The notes under the pieces are model-generated. The model made no database searches and was not told where the DNA came from. It saw only the letters and a program-made list of their open reading frames with translations. The translations under genes and the position numbers were made by a program. A stretch of DNA of 64,000 nt from Fragilariopsis cylindrus CCMP1102 (lineage: Eukaryota > Bacillariophyta > Bacillariophyceae > Bacillariales > Bacillariaceae), in contig FMBT01000437.1 of NCBI GenBank assembly GCA_900095095.1, forward strand, positions 42,625-106,624, given 5' to 3'. How positions within the stretch are numbered: position 1 is the stretch's first letter; each line of letters begins with the position of its first letter. Positions 11,608-22,855 of the stretch are shown piece after piece.

Positions 11608-12212
11608 GATGCCTAAAGATTTAGCGCGCGTAAAAAAATGATATCGAGGAGATTTATTAAGAATAAATAAATGATATCTGCAGTATGTATAAGGTCTTGG
11701 CTGTGAATAGGAATTGTGACTATAATTTTAGTTAGAATCAGAGTTACATCTCTGCACTCATCCACTGTGATTTTCGGTCTCTTGTAATTGAAAAGAGAGG
11801 ACCAGCCATTGTGTGTGGTATGAGATTTTGTGGGACATTTAACACCTTGATAAGGCAGAACTGTAGCATTGAACAATAATTTATATATAACCAGTACCAG
11901 CTACCACCCAACAAACAAGGGTGTGCTTGTGAAGCTTGATTTATGAGATCTGCACCTACAGAAAAGTGATACATGCACTATAAAATTCAGAATCTCCCAT
12001 CAGTTCTAAAATTTTTGTGCTGTATTGACCATCAAGATGAGTGGAAATTCACTTAATTGTATTTCTAGTGAATGCTCAAGAGTAGTGGCTAGTTGATTGA
12101 TATTATTTCTGGAACAAATTTGACATAGAAACTGTTGATTTAATTCTTTAATTCTTTATGTCAAGAGTAGGTTGGATATATAACATCGATACGGTATGGG
12201 GACAACTCTTTT
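11608..12212. other. Intergenic, nothing recognisable
   Basis: Spacer between the ATG12 start and the RPC1 3' end, both on the minus strand. The short frames here lack any recognisable protein feature. Confidence 0.5.
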
Positions 12213-15200
12213 TTACGCTTTGTTGCATTTCCAGTGCATGCTGGGAAGACCTGTTCCGATTGGAATTGGAGTCCCCATGATGATACATTCACTGACACCT
12301 ACAATTTCGTCGCTTCTTCCATGTACGGCGGCGTCGAACAAGTGATCAGTTGTCTTTGTGATTGGCGATGAGAAAATTTATGGGAGAAGGCAATGGGGGG
12401 GGGGGGGTGAGAAATGAATATGGATAAATTAATTCAAGCCGCGCAAATTTCGAAGGAACGAAGACGCATATAATGGCGCCATTTGTATGAAATTAGAAGA
12501 AATAATAGAAATAAACGTCTTGCTACACACCTTTTCGAAAGAAGCTAACATCAGCACACTTTCTCGCATTTTGGAAACTCCAAATCTTGTGATACCGAGC
12601 ACTTCTCCTTTAAATGTCATCACATCGGAAAGCAACAGCATATGTCTGGCATCAATACCAATTCCATATGCTCCCATGATGTAAGATATTTCAGACGAAA
12701 TTTGAGTACGTGCGGCTTCGACTCCAAGGACTTTCTCGACCTCAAGAACATGATTAGTCCAAGTGTGATTCCCGTCTATACCTGGGCTTCCCTGTGAACG
12801 AAATAATTAAATCAACGGAATCGCGGCATTCATTCAAAAATAGATTGTAATAGAAGGCAATATTTCAAAAGAGGTAAGACACAAAATACAAAATGGCGCC
12901 TGATCAAATTGAACCAAAGGTAGAACAAATAGATTTCACTAAATATAGACATTCGTACCATCACGTCTTGAAGGCCATAGCCTTCTACAAGGAGATTATA
13001 TGATTGTTTCCCATCCTTATCAGTCTCATTGATAACGGCACGATTTACTGAAGGAATGCCTTGAACAATGACTTTGGGAAGTATCGTCTTAAGTTCTTGC
13101 ATGCAAAAGTACGTTGAGCCCTTATTATCAGATGGAATGTAAATACGCAGTTTATTGTTACAACCTCGTTTAATTTTAACATTGACGTCCTTGAGCATCC
13201 GCAAAATCGCGGGTCGTGTGACTCCCCTAGAGCCGCGTAAAATAGACATTCTTACGCTTTCTGAATCCACGTTAAGTTTGAGGAGGTCAATTGCGTCTAA
13301 CAAGAAGAAGAAAAAATTCTATTAGTTAAAGAAAAAGAGGAGGAACATGTAACACCAATCTAACCGAGAGGACTTACCCATATCAAGTTCAATACTTATG
13401 TAGCAAGCATGTGAGCCAAAAACTTCCTTGATATACCTAGAAACTTCTCCCAATGTGGTTTTCTCGATCCCGGCTTTTACAACACGAGCAGCAATCTTAT
13501 TATCGTCTTGCTCTAACTTGGCAGTAATGATGGGAGTTGAAATAAGCTTCGAAGCATTGATGATTTCTTTCAGCCGAGGGACTCCGAGAGTCACGTTCAT
13601 TGAACTGATCCCAGAAAAGTGAAAAGTCTTTAGCGTCATTTGGGTACCAGGCTCACTAATACTCTGTGCGCCAATAGCGCCAACAGCCTCACCTGGTTCA
13701 ACGTAAGCTGCGGTGCATTTAGCAAGAGCTATGTCAAGAAATTTGTCAAGTTGGTGCAGCGTAAACCGACAAGAGTTCCAAGTCAAGGATGACAGGACCA
13801 CTGTATTTTCCCCGATGTCGTTAATAAGACTTATTTGTTTTAGGGCCATAGATTCGAAGAATTCACTGATCTCCTTAAGGAATTCAGCCCCTTCGGGTAA
13901 GAGCAATTGGAATCTTTGTTCTCCCAACTTCAACTTGACAAGCGATCTCAATTTTTCTGGACCCAGTGTATCTTCGTCTCGACATGGTATATCCTCTCTG
14001 ATTGTCGTGGACAGACGTACGAAGTCAACAGGGCGATCGTTGTTTTCCATTTGATTTGGATTCAGTCCATCGTCTCCATAAACAAATTGAACTACTGTGT
14101 TCTCGCTGTTTCGAACTGTCTTGTCGTACTGCATTGACAGATCTTCGAGAGCCTTCATAAGTCGTCGTGCCATATATCCAGTCTCAGCAGTTTTGACTGC
14201 AGTATCAACCAATCCTTCACGGCCACCCATAGCATGAAAGAAAAATTCTGTTGCTGTAAGTCCGGTATAGAATGAATTCGCGACGAATCCTTTTGCGGAT
14301 GGCGTTAAGCTATTAATCTCAAAGTGAGGAAGAGTTCGGTCTACAAAGCCGTTTTGAATACGTAATCCACCAACAGCTTGCTGTCCTACACATGATATCA
14401 TTTGAGAAATATTTAGGGGACTTCCTTTCGAACCACAAGATGCCATAATACGAGGAGCGTTTGACCATGGTAATTGTTTCATTGCTTCTTGGCCTGCAGA
14501 TTCTCGAAGTCTACCAAGGATTCCATTTAGGATCTCTTCTAAGCTTTGCAATAGATTACAACCTGGCCTCAGTTCAAGCTCCCCTTTCTCGTATAGATCA
14601 ATGTTTGCTTCTGCTTTTTTGTATCCTTCCAACAAAATTTCGTGCTTCGTTTTTTTCAGATCATCCGAAGGCGTGACATCGGAAATTCCGATAGAAAATC
14701 CGCGATGAGTGCCCATGTATCGCCCGCAAAATTTTGCCCAGCGATCTAGTAAGTTTGCACTTTTGAGTGCACCATAATCACGTAGAACAACATAAATTAA
14801 GCCTGTCTTACTGCCGTCACCTATTGTTTTCTTTGCAATATTTCCAGATACCAGTTCTTACGACGGCGACAACAGCAACAACATGATTATAACAATTGTA
14901 AGCTTGCAGCTAAAGTAATATTTTTGACACACATAAAGCACACAACATACACACACAGACCAAGAAAAAAATAATCAGGCAAATTCAACTCTTACCTCCA
15001 CTTCGAAAAGCAACCCAACCATCGTTTTTACAAAAGTGTTTATTGCCTATGTAATTCTTTTCTTTCGTCTCAAAACTAACTGAGATTCTTGTGTCTTTGT
15101 TTGGACAGAGCATTGTGCTGAACACCTGTTTTCCTGTCCATAGCTGAATAGGTTTGACCATAGTAGGTGGTGGGATATCGATCTGCTCTTCGGCGTCGCT

Positions 15201-17091
15201 AAAGTACGTAACAAGATTACAAAATTGTTCATAAGTAAAGAATTGATCATTCTGCGTCAAAATATACGAAGCACTTAAAAAATCCTGACTTGCGGCCACG
15301 AGAGGCTCCCCGTTGCGTGGTGTAGTAAGATTGTTATGGACACCCATAAGTAGATTTGCCTCGGCACGAGCTTCTTCAGTTTGAGGTAAATGCATATTCA
15401 TTTCATCGCCATCAAAATCGGCATTATAAGGGGCACAAACGCACGTATTAAATCGGAATGTTCTCCACTCCATGACCTTTGCTCTATGTGCCATGATTGA
15501 AACCTTGTGAAGAGAAGGCTGTCGATTAAATAGAACGACATCTCCATCTTCCATGTGCCGTTCGACTACGTCGCCATCCCTGAGACTCCGCGCTATCTTT
15601 TCTCTATCACCAAAAGCGAGAGACTTCACGAACCCTTGAGCATCTCCCATGCGAATTAGATTCGCTCCAGGATGTACATTTGGACCATTTCTAACTCTTT
15701 CTTGTAATTTCTTTTTGTTATATCTTGAGACTCGTTCTAATCAATAAAGAAAACAGAACAAGGTGTTAGATAAATAACGACATCAAACAATATTTAAAAG
15801 GCGTCAATTTTTGAAGCGAATTGAAAGACTAAAGAATCTTACCGGGATAAGTCATGGTCATCGCACACTTCATCGGAACTCCTACTTCGTTCACTCGTAA
15901 GTTTGGATCAGGAGATATCACTGTACGCGCCGAAAAGTCGACACGCTTTCCGCTTAGATTTCCTCTAAATCTTCCTTGTTTCCCCTTGAGGCGCTGACAC
16001 AAACCACGCATTGGTTTTGAGCCAATAGGTCTTTGAATACCGGGAGTTTCGCCATTGAAATACTGAGCTACTTGCACTTGTAGGAAATCCCATTCTTCCA
16101 TAATGGTACGAGTATGTGGTCCTTTGGTCAAAGCCACCTCAAGAGCTACATTGATGTCTAGAATTTCCTGTAATTTCACGGTCAGATCATCTTCATTTGA
16201 TCCTCCTCCGAACTCCATCTTTACGCTCGGTCGAATCGGGACAGGCGGGACCAATATGCATTCTAATATCAAATTTTCTGGTCTACCAATTAACGGATCC
16301 ACCCACATAACCTCACAGTCTTCGTCCGGAATACGTTTGAAAATTTCTAATACTTTAGTTGGTAGCAAATCATCAACTGGTGGGTTCGTCCCATTCATTA
16401 CTGAGATCAAGTCCTTATTGTGTTCCATAGCTATATCTAAATTACCCATTAATTGATCCAATTCATCTCCTGAGTGTCGGCCCTTAAATTTTTCGTGAAG
16501 AATCTTTAGAGTTGGAGCTCCCGTAATCTTCTTAACAGTCCCATTGACAGCTCCACAATATGGGCATTGCTTTGATTTTTTACACTTGTCAATGACCTTT
16601 TTTAACGTTGCCGATTTAGCCAAGACATCTGTCTGAGGGTTTCTCATTTTCCTTAAGTATTGATCACGTTCTGAGTTATCCAACATAACTCTAGAACAAG
16701 ACTTACAAACACACTGCAAGATTCGAAGAATGTGCCGAATGTATCCAATATGGAAGACTGGCAATGCTAATCGAATATATCCAAAATGCCCAGCACAATC
16801 AACTAACTTCCTCTTACAAGTAGCGCAAGTAGATATCTTATCAGACACACCTAAACGCGGGTCCAAGCATCCACCGGGTGCTGGATTTCTCGAAGGCATA
16901 GAGAAGAGTTCACGAGATGTAACTTGGAATTCTGCAAGACGTTGCATCTCCGATGATGATAAAAGACCAAATTGGATACTTGCAATCTTTTTGGGGGCGA
17001 GGTCTCCTTTGATCAAGCGTTTTCGACCGATAGTTGGTGTATCATCGTCATCAGCGCCATGCATCCATAAGCTTCCTGGGCCTGATGCCAT
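12213..17091 (-). CDS. RPC1: RNA polymerase III largest subunit RPC1, six exons
   Basis: Exons run 17091-15843, 15736-14996, 14856-13378, 13296-12959, 12791-12531 and 12353-12213. All have GT-AG borders and consistent phases, giving 1402 residues, close to RPC1 elsewhere. The N-terminus has the zinc-binding clamp ([20 protein letters not shown]). Exon 2 has the absolutely conserved catalytic [10 protein letters not shown] loop with the Mg-binding aspartates. Exon 3 holds the funnel and bridge helix ([20 protein letters not shown], then the [20 protein letters not shown] trigger loop). The protein ends with ASFEK, then [19 protein letters not shown] and [12 protein letters not shown], typical of RPC1 rather than RPB1. 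There is no heptad CTD. The enzyme makes tRNA, 5S and U6 RNAs. No frame break occurs in 4.2 kb of coding sequence. Confidence 0.95.
12395..12407 (+). repeat. Poly-G/poly-C run in RPC1 intron 5
   Basis: Thirteen consecutive G on the plus strand fall inside the intron between exons 5 and 6 of RPC1 (12354-12530). Confidence 0.9.
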
Positions 17092-17179
17092 TTTAATAAT
17101 ATTTTATAATTTCCTTTTAATTTTGCTTTGTTGGGGTGGGGATGTTGATAGAAATTCGAATGTAGCAGAATCAGAATCA

Positions 17180-17213
17180 GCAATTAGCAATTAGCAATTA
17201 GCAATTAGCAATC
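17180..17213 (+). repeat. Heptamer (GCAATTA)n tandem repeat
   Basis: Four to five copies of GCAATTA lie just upstream of the RPC1 start codon, in its probable promoter or leader region. Confidence 0.8.
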
Positions 17214-17451
17214 TTCGTAATATCCAGCGATCTCGGGGATTATCTTGAACACCAACTTGACTTTTTATGTGAGATGCGATGAATAATTTTATGAATGTTG
17301 CGTGGATTGATTTGAACATTTGTCATAGCTTTGATGTGTGATTTCTTGATTCTTGATCATTCATCATTCATCATTGTGTGGTAAAACGGTCTGTACCTAT
17401 TTCCTTTTCTAACAAAAGTAGAAAAACTAATTCGAGATTGATTTTGTTAAT

Positions 17452-17803
17452 TACTTCCTCCGGGCAACGCTAAACGCGCAGGGGGCTATCGTTTGAAATT
17501 TTGAGCGTTATTAACACGCTATCACTCAAAAAACTAAATAATGCCCAAAAAATAACTAGCAAATACTAGTAAAACTATACATCATTCAACTGTGTGCAAC
17601 TCTATCAATAAACAATATCTTTCAAAATTTGAAGACTCCATCTAGACTATTATTCTACACAGAATTCATATATCAACATTCATAAGGTTCTATACTTCCT
17701 GCTAAAATAGGCAACCTAATAGACTAAATTAGCATGTGTTAATTACGCGCAAAAATTAACAAGCGATAGCCCCCTGCGCGTTTAGCGTTGCCCGGAGGAA
17801 GTA
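17452..17803. mobile_element. Stowaway-like MITE, copy A (352 bp with TA)
   Basis: The ends are perfect inverted repeats of about 40 bp, beginning TACTTCCTCCGGGCAACGCT and including a GCGCAGGGGGCTATCG block. The terminal TA on both sides fits a TA target duplication. CTTCCTCCG resembles the ends of Stowaway elements moved by Tc1/mariner transposases. There is no coding sequence. Inner sequence next to the ends (AAATTTTG, TTAACACG) is shared with copy B. Confidence 0.75.
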
Positions 17804-17805
17804 GA

Positions 17806-18030
17806 TACTTCCTCCGTGCAACGCTTGTTTCGTACGCGCTATCGTTTCAAAATTTTGCGTCTAATTAACACGTTCAACGACGAAATTTGCAAGGAGGATG
17901 AGGGAAACTTGTGACTTTAACCCTCTATTTTGTGAGTAGATCTTAATATTTTAAGGTTTTAGCGTCCTTTTACAAGCGCTAATTTTTCTGACGATAGCGC
18001 GTACGAAACAAGCGTTGCACGGAGGAAGTA
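17806..18030. mobile_element. Stowaway-like MITE, copy B (225 bp with TA)
   Basis: The ends are perfect inverted repeats of about 39 bp, beginning TACTTCCTCCGTGCAACGCT and followed by TGTTTCGTACGCGCTATCG. It starts only two bases after copy A. It shares the outer ~20 bp and the GCTATCGTTT-AAATTTTG-TTAACACG inner block with copy A but differs in between, so the two are related subfamilies rather than a simple duplication. It is non-coding. Confidence 0.75.
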
Positions 18031-18200
18031 GGGGGACCGGAAGACTAAAGTTTTACTACTGTACACAAAAATCTATTTTTTTAAGTCATATTAATAATTA
18101 AAAATAATAGTATGAATATTTAATTTTTACGTTCCGGCAATGGATGACACAATGGCCAACACATGCACACGAACGGGAAGCACCTCGATTGATAGTTACA

Positions 18201-19928
18201 ATGAGCCGTGATACCGGAGGATTATTCACGCGATCTGGCGTTAGAGAAGGAGACGACGATGATGACGACAACGACGATGAATCATATCGAATGCAAATCC
18301 TCGATTACATCAAGTCATCCCCTGAAAATACGGTGCGACCAGCTGATCTCTCACGACAGCTGGGTCTATCGATAAACGATGCATCGGCTGAACTCTGTTT
18401 TCTGTTACGCATAGTAGGTAAAGGGACCTCCTTTCATTTTGAAGATGTTAATGTAAGTGGAGGCAGTGGCGTAGTGAAATCAATGGTGTTTAAGTTTCCA
18501 GCTGATTTCGATCGCAAGGCTTTGCGTGCTCAGAGACAAGATGAATGGAAAAATACTTTTAGAAAAATTACAGAAATTTCAATCAAGGCACTCAAGGTCC
18601 TTACTGCATTTGGTCTCATTATATCCACCATAATTATATCGGTCGCTGCTCTGGTAGCCCTGATCTCGATCATAGTCGCTGCTTTTATTTCATTCTCCCG
18701 TGGTGGCAATTCTCGTGTTGTTTCACGTAAATTGAGAAATTTGACTGTTACAATTCGACAGCTACTGTTATGCTATGCATTGTTTGGACCTACAGACCGT
18801 ACAGATGATGATACTGGTCAGAATAATAATAATAATTTCTTTCGAGAAGCTGCATACGATACTTGGCTTGTATTGAGTGTGTGCTGTGGGAATCCAGGAA
18901 GTGTTTTCTTTTGGTTTCGAGCAAATAATATGAGACATCGAAGCCGCCGTCGAGGTTGGAGAGATGTTACTCTCAGCTGCCCGTCCTTAAATAATACCGA
19001 ATCAGAGGGTGTTAATCTACTGAATAGAAATACTTCTGTAGACGAAGAAAGAAGTATGCGATCCCCAACATGTAATAATGCCAGCCAATCACAGCAACAG
19101 CAAACACAAGGTCTGCTCCCTTCGCTAGTGGAATTCTTCTTTGGACCAACAATGCTATCGTCAACTACCCAGTCAGATAAATGGCGGTTACGCAGTGCTG
19201 TGATTGTACGCAAGGCAACTGACGATATTAGCGGTAGCGGTAGCGCCACTCCAATATCGCTACAGGACCTAGCTCCATTCGTTGATTCACCTGCATCTTC
19301 TATGGATGACGCTGTTCAAATAATATCCGAAGGTCTATCAGTTGTAGCTTATTTCAATGGAGTCCCATGTAGTTCTTCTACGGATGGACGGGAACAAAAA
19401 GACGAGTCAAAAGCATTGTTTCAATTCCCCGAGTTGCTGTCTGAAAGTTATTTAGATGTACGTTATGATGATCCCCTAATGTGGGAACGAAGTATAGACG
19501 GTACAAACCAGTCGCTGAAAGACTTTTTCTACACAACTGTCAATCCGTCGGTTGATTTTTCAGCTCGTCTTCAAGTCAGCTCGAACACTACCATACCAAA
19601 GTATTTGTATGAACAACGAAAGGTGTTTTCTACTCTTTCGCGCAATCAATTTTCATGTTGTTTACTTGCCGCCACGCTTAATTTTTTTGGTGTCATCTGG
19701 TTTAATCATTCTCTGGAGGGTGGGGTCCTAGAACAGAACTTAGGGAGATTTGGCAGTATTCTGAAGGTAGGATTTGTCCCAGTACTTTGGTTTTACGCAA
19801 GATTATTTGTTATCATTCCAATAAGTCGCCTTGTGTACTTCGGAGCTTGCAATGAGCTCTGCAGACGACGTAATCAAAAGAGGAAACAATTGGCATTAGA
19901 GTTAAAGAATAGAGACGATCAATTATAG
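18201..19928 (+). CDS. Plastid-type membrane protein, homologue of Arabidopsis At5g03900
   Basis: The open frame begins at 18144, but the Met at 18201 (MSRDTGG) is as likely a start. After an acidic head comes a small winged-helix-like domain (ILDYIKSSPENTVRPADLSR, then QLGLSINDASAELCFLLRIV). A transmembrane segment lies around LKVLTAFGLIISTIIISVAA and a second hydrophobic pair near the C-terminus (FGVIWFNHSLEG). A second wing-like domain with DLAPFVDSP and LFQFPEL sits between them. This order matches the Arabidopsis chloroplast protein At5g03900, annotated as iron-sulphur-cluster related without biochemical proof that I know of. The length (575-594 residues) is close. There is no frame break. 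Confidence 0.55.
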   Translation: MSRDTGGLFTRSGVREGDDDDDDNDDESYRMQILDYIKSSPENTVRPADLSRQLGLSINDASAELCFLLRIVGKGTSFHFEDVNVSGGSGVVKSMVFKFPADFDRKALRAQRQDEWKNTFRKITEISIKALKVLTAFGLIISTIIISVAALVALISIIVAAFISFSRGGNSRVVSRKLRNLTVTIRQLLLCYALFGPTDRTDDDTGQNNNNNFFREAAYDTWLVLSVCCGNPGSVFFWFRANNMRHRSRRRGWRDVTLSCPSLNNTESEGVNLLNRNTSVDEERSMRSPTCNNASQSQQQQTQGLLPSLVEFFFGPTMLSSTTQSDKWRLRSAVIVRKATDDISGSGSATPISLQDLAPFVDSPASSMDDAVQIISEGLSVVAYFNGVPCSSSTDGREQKDESKALFQFPELLSESYLDVRYDDPLMWERSIDGTNQSLKDFFYTTVNPSVDFSARLQVSSNTTIPKYLYEQRKVFSTLSRNQFSCCLLAATLNFFGVIWFNHSLEGGVLEQNLGRFGSILKVGFVPVLWFYARLFVIIPISRLVYFGACNELCRRRNQKRKQLALELKNRDDQL

Positions 19929-20522
19929 AAGAAAAAAACTAATTTTATCACCATTGACTTTAATATTTATTATGTTGGTTGTGGTGTAACGTAGAAAGAG
20001 CAAATAATACAAATGGAGAAGGTTGCACAATCTGCGTCTTGCATATCAAAATCAAGCCTAATAACTAGCTACCCACTTTTTACACAGTAGGTCCTCTAAA
20101 GAAAGGGTATTAGTTCCAGCTTTCGAAGCCTTGAAGTCAGCCCAATCATGGCACATGTGCACTAATTATACCTATATACAGAATATATGGTGTAAAAAAT
20201 TGCGTAGTCGTTCACCCATCATATTCACACTAATTTTAGTTAAAATGTGATTTGTATTCTTCCAGGCATCGTTGCTTACAACTATGAACTACAGTAGCTG
20301 CCAAGCATACGGTAGCTGTTGGCGCGCGCAAAATTTACGGGATAATTATAAATATAATGCGATGAAATCACATATTGAATATCAAATATGTGATATTAAC
20401 ATAACGTTAGTGATGTCATCACAAAAATATCAAAACTCATCGATCGTCGCCAATTCTATTTTTTTCTAGATGATTGTATTACCGTAGATTGAAGATTGTA
20501 GATTATCAGTAGAAAAATTCAC
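19929..20522. other. Intergenic, nothing recognisable
   Basis: Spacer between two plus-strand genes. A near-palindrome around 20368-20396 (ATCACATATTGAATATC and its complement) could form a hairpin. No gene is evident. Confidence 0.4.
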
Positions 20523-22651
20523 TTGTACTTGGCACCTTATTACTGGGTCGTTTATTTCGAAAACATGCAGAGCAAGAATTCGCAAGTAGCGAAAACATCG
20601 TCTATCGCATCCTCTGCTAGTAGCAGTGATGACTATGACAAATATTCTTCCGGAGAGTTGGAGGTAGAAATCAAATTGGATCTTGGTGAGCTTAGGATTC
20701 TTACGTCGACATTAGCAGAAGACATTCCCGATACTCCCAGTAGCAGCAGAGGGAAGGACCAAGTCTCAGTTCCACCGATAGATAGTATTCATAATATTGA
20801 ACCATCGTACGGACATCCTCTCCCGCCAGAAGAAGCTTCTAAAGTTCTCCCACGTGGAAATGATGATGGACTGATTCGATACGCCATTATTATACCAGAT
20901 AATTTCTGCTCGAATGGGAAGCTTATGGTTGGTTTGAACAAGCGAGATTTTGATGTAAAAAGAGGTACCATAAAAACCAAAAGGCCTTCACTCCCAATGA
21001 CGATAACAGAATTATTATCTTCTTTAACTAAGGTGGATGGCGAAGGAGAAGAAGGGCCGAGATATATATTTAGCGGCTGCATCAACGGGTGGCCTTCGTT
21101 GCTTCACTTTGAGCTGATTAAATTGGAGAAAAAACGATATCTAGGCTCACTTCAACCACCCGAATATTTTATGGAGACGATTGGACAAACATGGTCCTCG
21201 TATTGGAAGGCGGAAAAGGAAGGAAGAGAAGGTACACATCCTATTATCAAGGATAAGAGCAAAATTTATCGCGCCAAGCTTCGTGGTGCTTCTTGGACAT
21301 CTATTGGTTGGTCACCGAAAAATCCAGGATTTGTCTTCTGGTTTGAAATGTTACATCCACTAGGCCCTCGTGTTGTATATGGAGCCGATGCGGTGAATGA
21401 AGTAGGAGACGATATCTGTAAAGCGGTAAGTATTATAATATGTATGCATGCATTTTTAATTGTATTTGAAATCTAGATCTATTCATTTTGTCTGAACATC
21501 GATCTAATACACAAATGCTATTCCATATGGTTCGGTCCTTCGTTCAATCATTCCTCAGGTTCACATGGTAAGTACTGCACTTAATACATATTTTCTACCA
21601 CAATTATTCACGATATCGAACTAATAAATTATTTGTGTGGTTCGGTCTTTTTCAACTCATTCACAGATTTCTCATAGAGTAAGCAATGTTAAAGGTGGCA
21701 TCAATAAGCATTTTTTCCTGCCATTTTTACCGCTCGCTTTGATCTTAACGTATCTCTTCCTTTTCTTCTCAACCCAACTTTAGTATGCGACAAATCGTGA
21801 AACCCCCAAGGATAAGGTAAAACTTTACAAATACTGTGCAATACAATTGATTATTATCTTTTAATATTCTTGCTTGAATAGCGAATAGATGGAATTCTTC
21901 TCACGTCAACTCTTTTGGTTCATATCTTGCCATTTTATGAATGCCATGCTATGCTATGCCATTTTAGCTAACATACCATTCTGTTGTTTTCTTAGAGTGG
22001 GAAAAGTCGGAGTTTTGTACTGTTGTCGAAGGAGCGTTTCTTAATGGAATTGGGGGCTACAAAGGTAAGAACAGATTTCTTCCTTATACTTTTCAATCTT
22101 ATTTTTACAATGTACTTCTTCTGTAGTTAGTCCTTTTTCTTACCGTCGACTTTATATCACACTTCGGTCATGTAGGGAGAAGCAATTGGTACGAAGACAA
22201 AGATGAAGAAGAAACAGCACTGTACAGGGCATTGCCTCCAGAGTTAATCAGTCCGTGGTTGACAACTGCTGCAGAACTACGCTGTTATGACGTCAAAGCA
22301 AAAAATCTCGATGAAATAAAGGAATTCATTGAAAGACATAAAGGCAAGCGATTTATCGATCCGCAGTACACATTTTCTCATCCTGCTCGTCTCTCCTATA
22401 GAAGTCGTTCCAACATAGCAAAGTATCTTGTGAACTACATCAGTCGTAATTGTAGCTATTCAGAAATAACTCGCAACTGTCAAACCTTTGCTGCCGATCT
22501 GTGTTCCTTCTTAGCCGGGAAGAAAGACGTGGTACCCTACCACCCAATAAACAGAATTGAATACTATAACAGATCACATCTTTTTTTATACGACAGTAAG
22601 ATGTTCACAGCAAAGAAAAACGAATCATTGAAGGGGAAAGTTGCTAGATAG
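20523..22651 (+). CDS. Unknown protein with NC-motif C-terminal domain; six exons, three of them tiny
   Basis: My exon model is 20523-21425, 21559-21567, 21667-21678, 21784-21816, 21998-22064 and 22176-22651. All have GT-AG borders, and the phase closes to 499 residues. A second Met (MQSKNSQ, 20565) may be the true start. Exons 2-4 are 9, 12 and 33 nt. Exon 5 uses the second AG of TTAGAG. The N-terminal half contains an acidic head and a domain ending GFVFWFEMLHPLGPRVVYGA. The C-terminal exon contains ITRNCQTFAADLCSFLAGKK then HPINRIEYY and SHLFLYD. The NC motif in a helix recalls permuted NlpC/P60-LRAT cysteine enzymes, but that is only an impression. Function unknown. Confidence 0.65.
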
Positions 22652-22855
22652 ATAATAAATCTCAGATATAGAGTCACGTAACTAGTAGTAATTTCGAAAA
22701 GAACATAAACTAACAAACAAACAAGCCGCCTGGAATAAATGTGTGTATTGACGATAAATAAGGAAAATTTCATGTGCTCTAATAAAAAAGTTGTTACCCA
22801 GCACCTTTCAGAGCTATAATTAGTTTCTATCTTTCTTGTACTGTCACTCATTTCT

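Noticed and set aside
11588-11974. Two overlapping minus-strand frames upstream of ATG12
   Set aside because: No similarity, overlapping each other; the ATG12 first exon fits better at 11584-11607.
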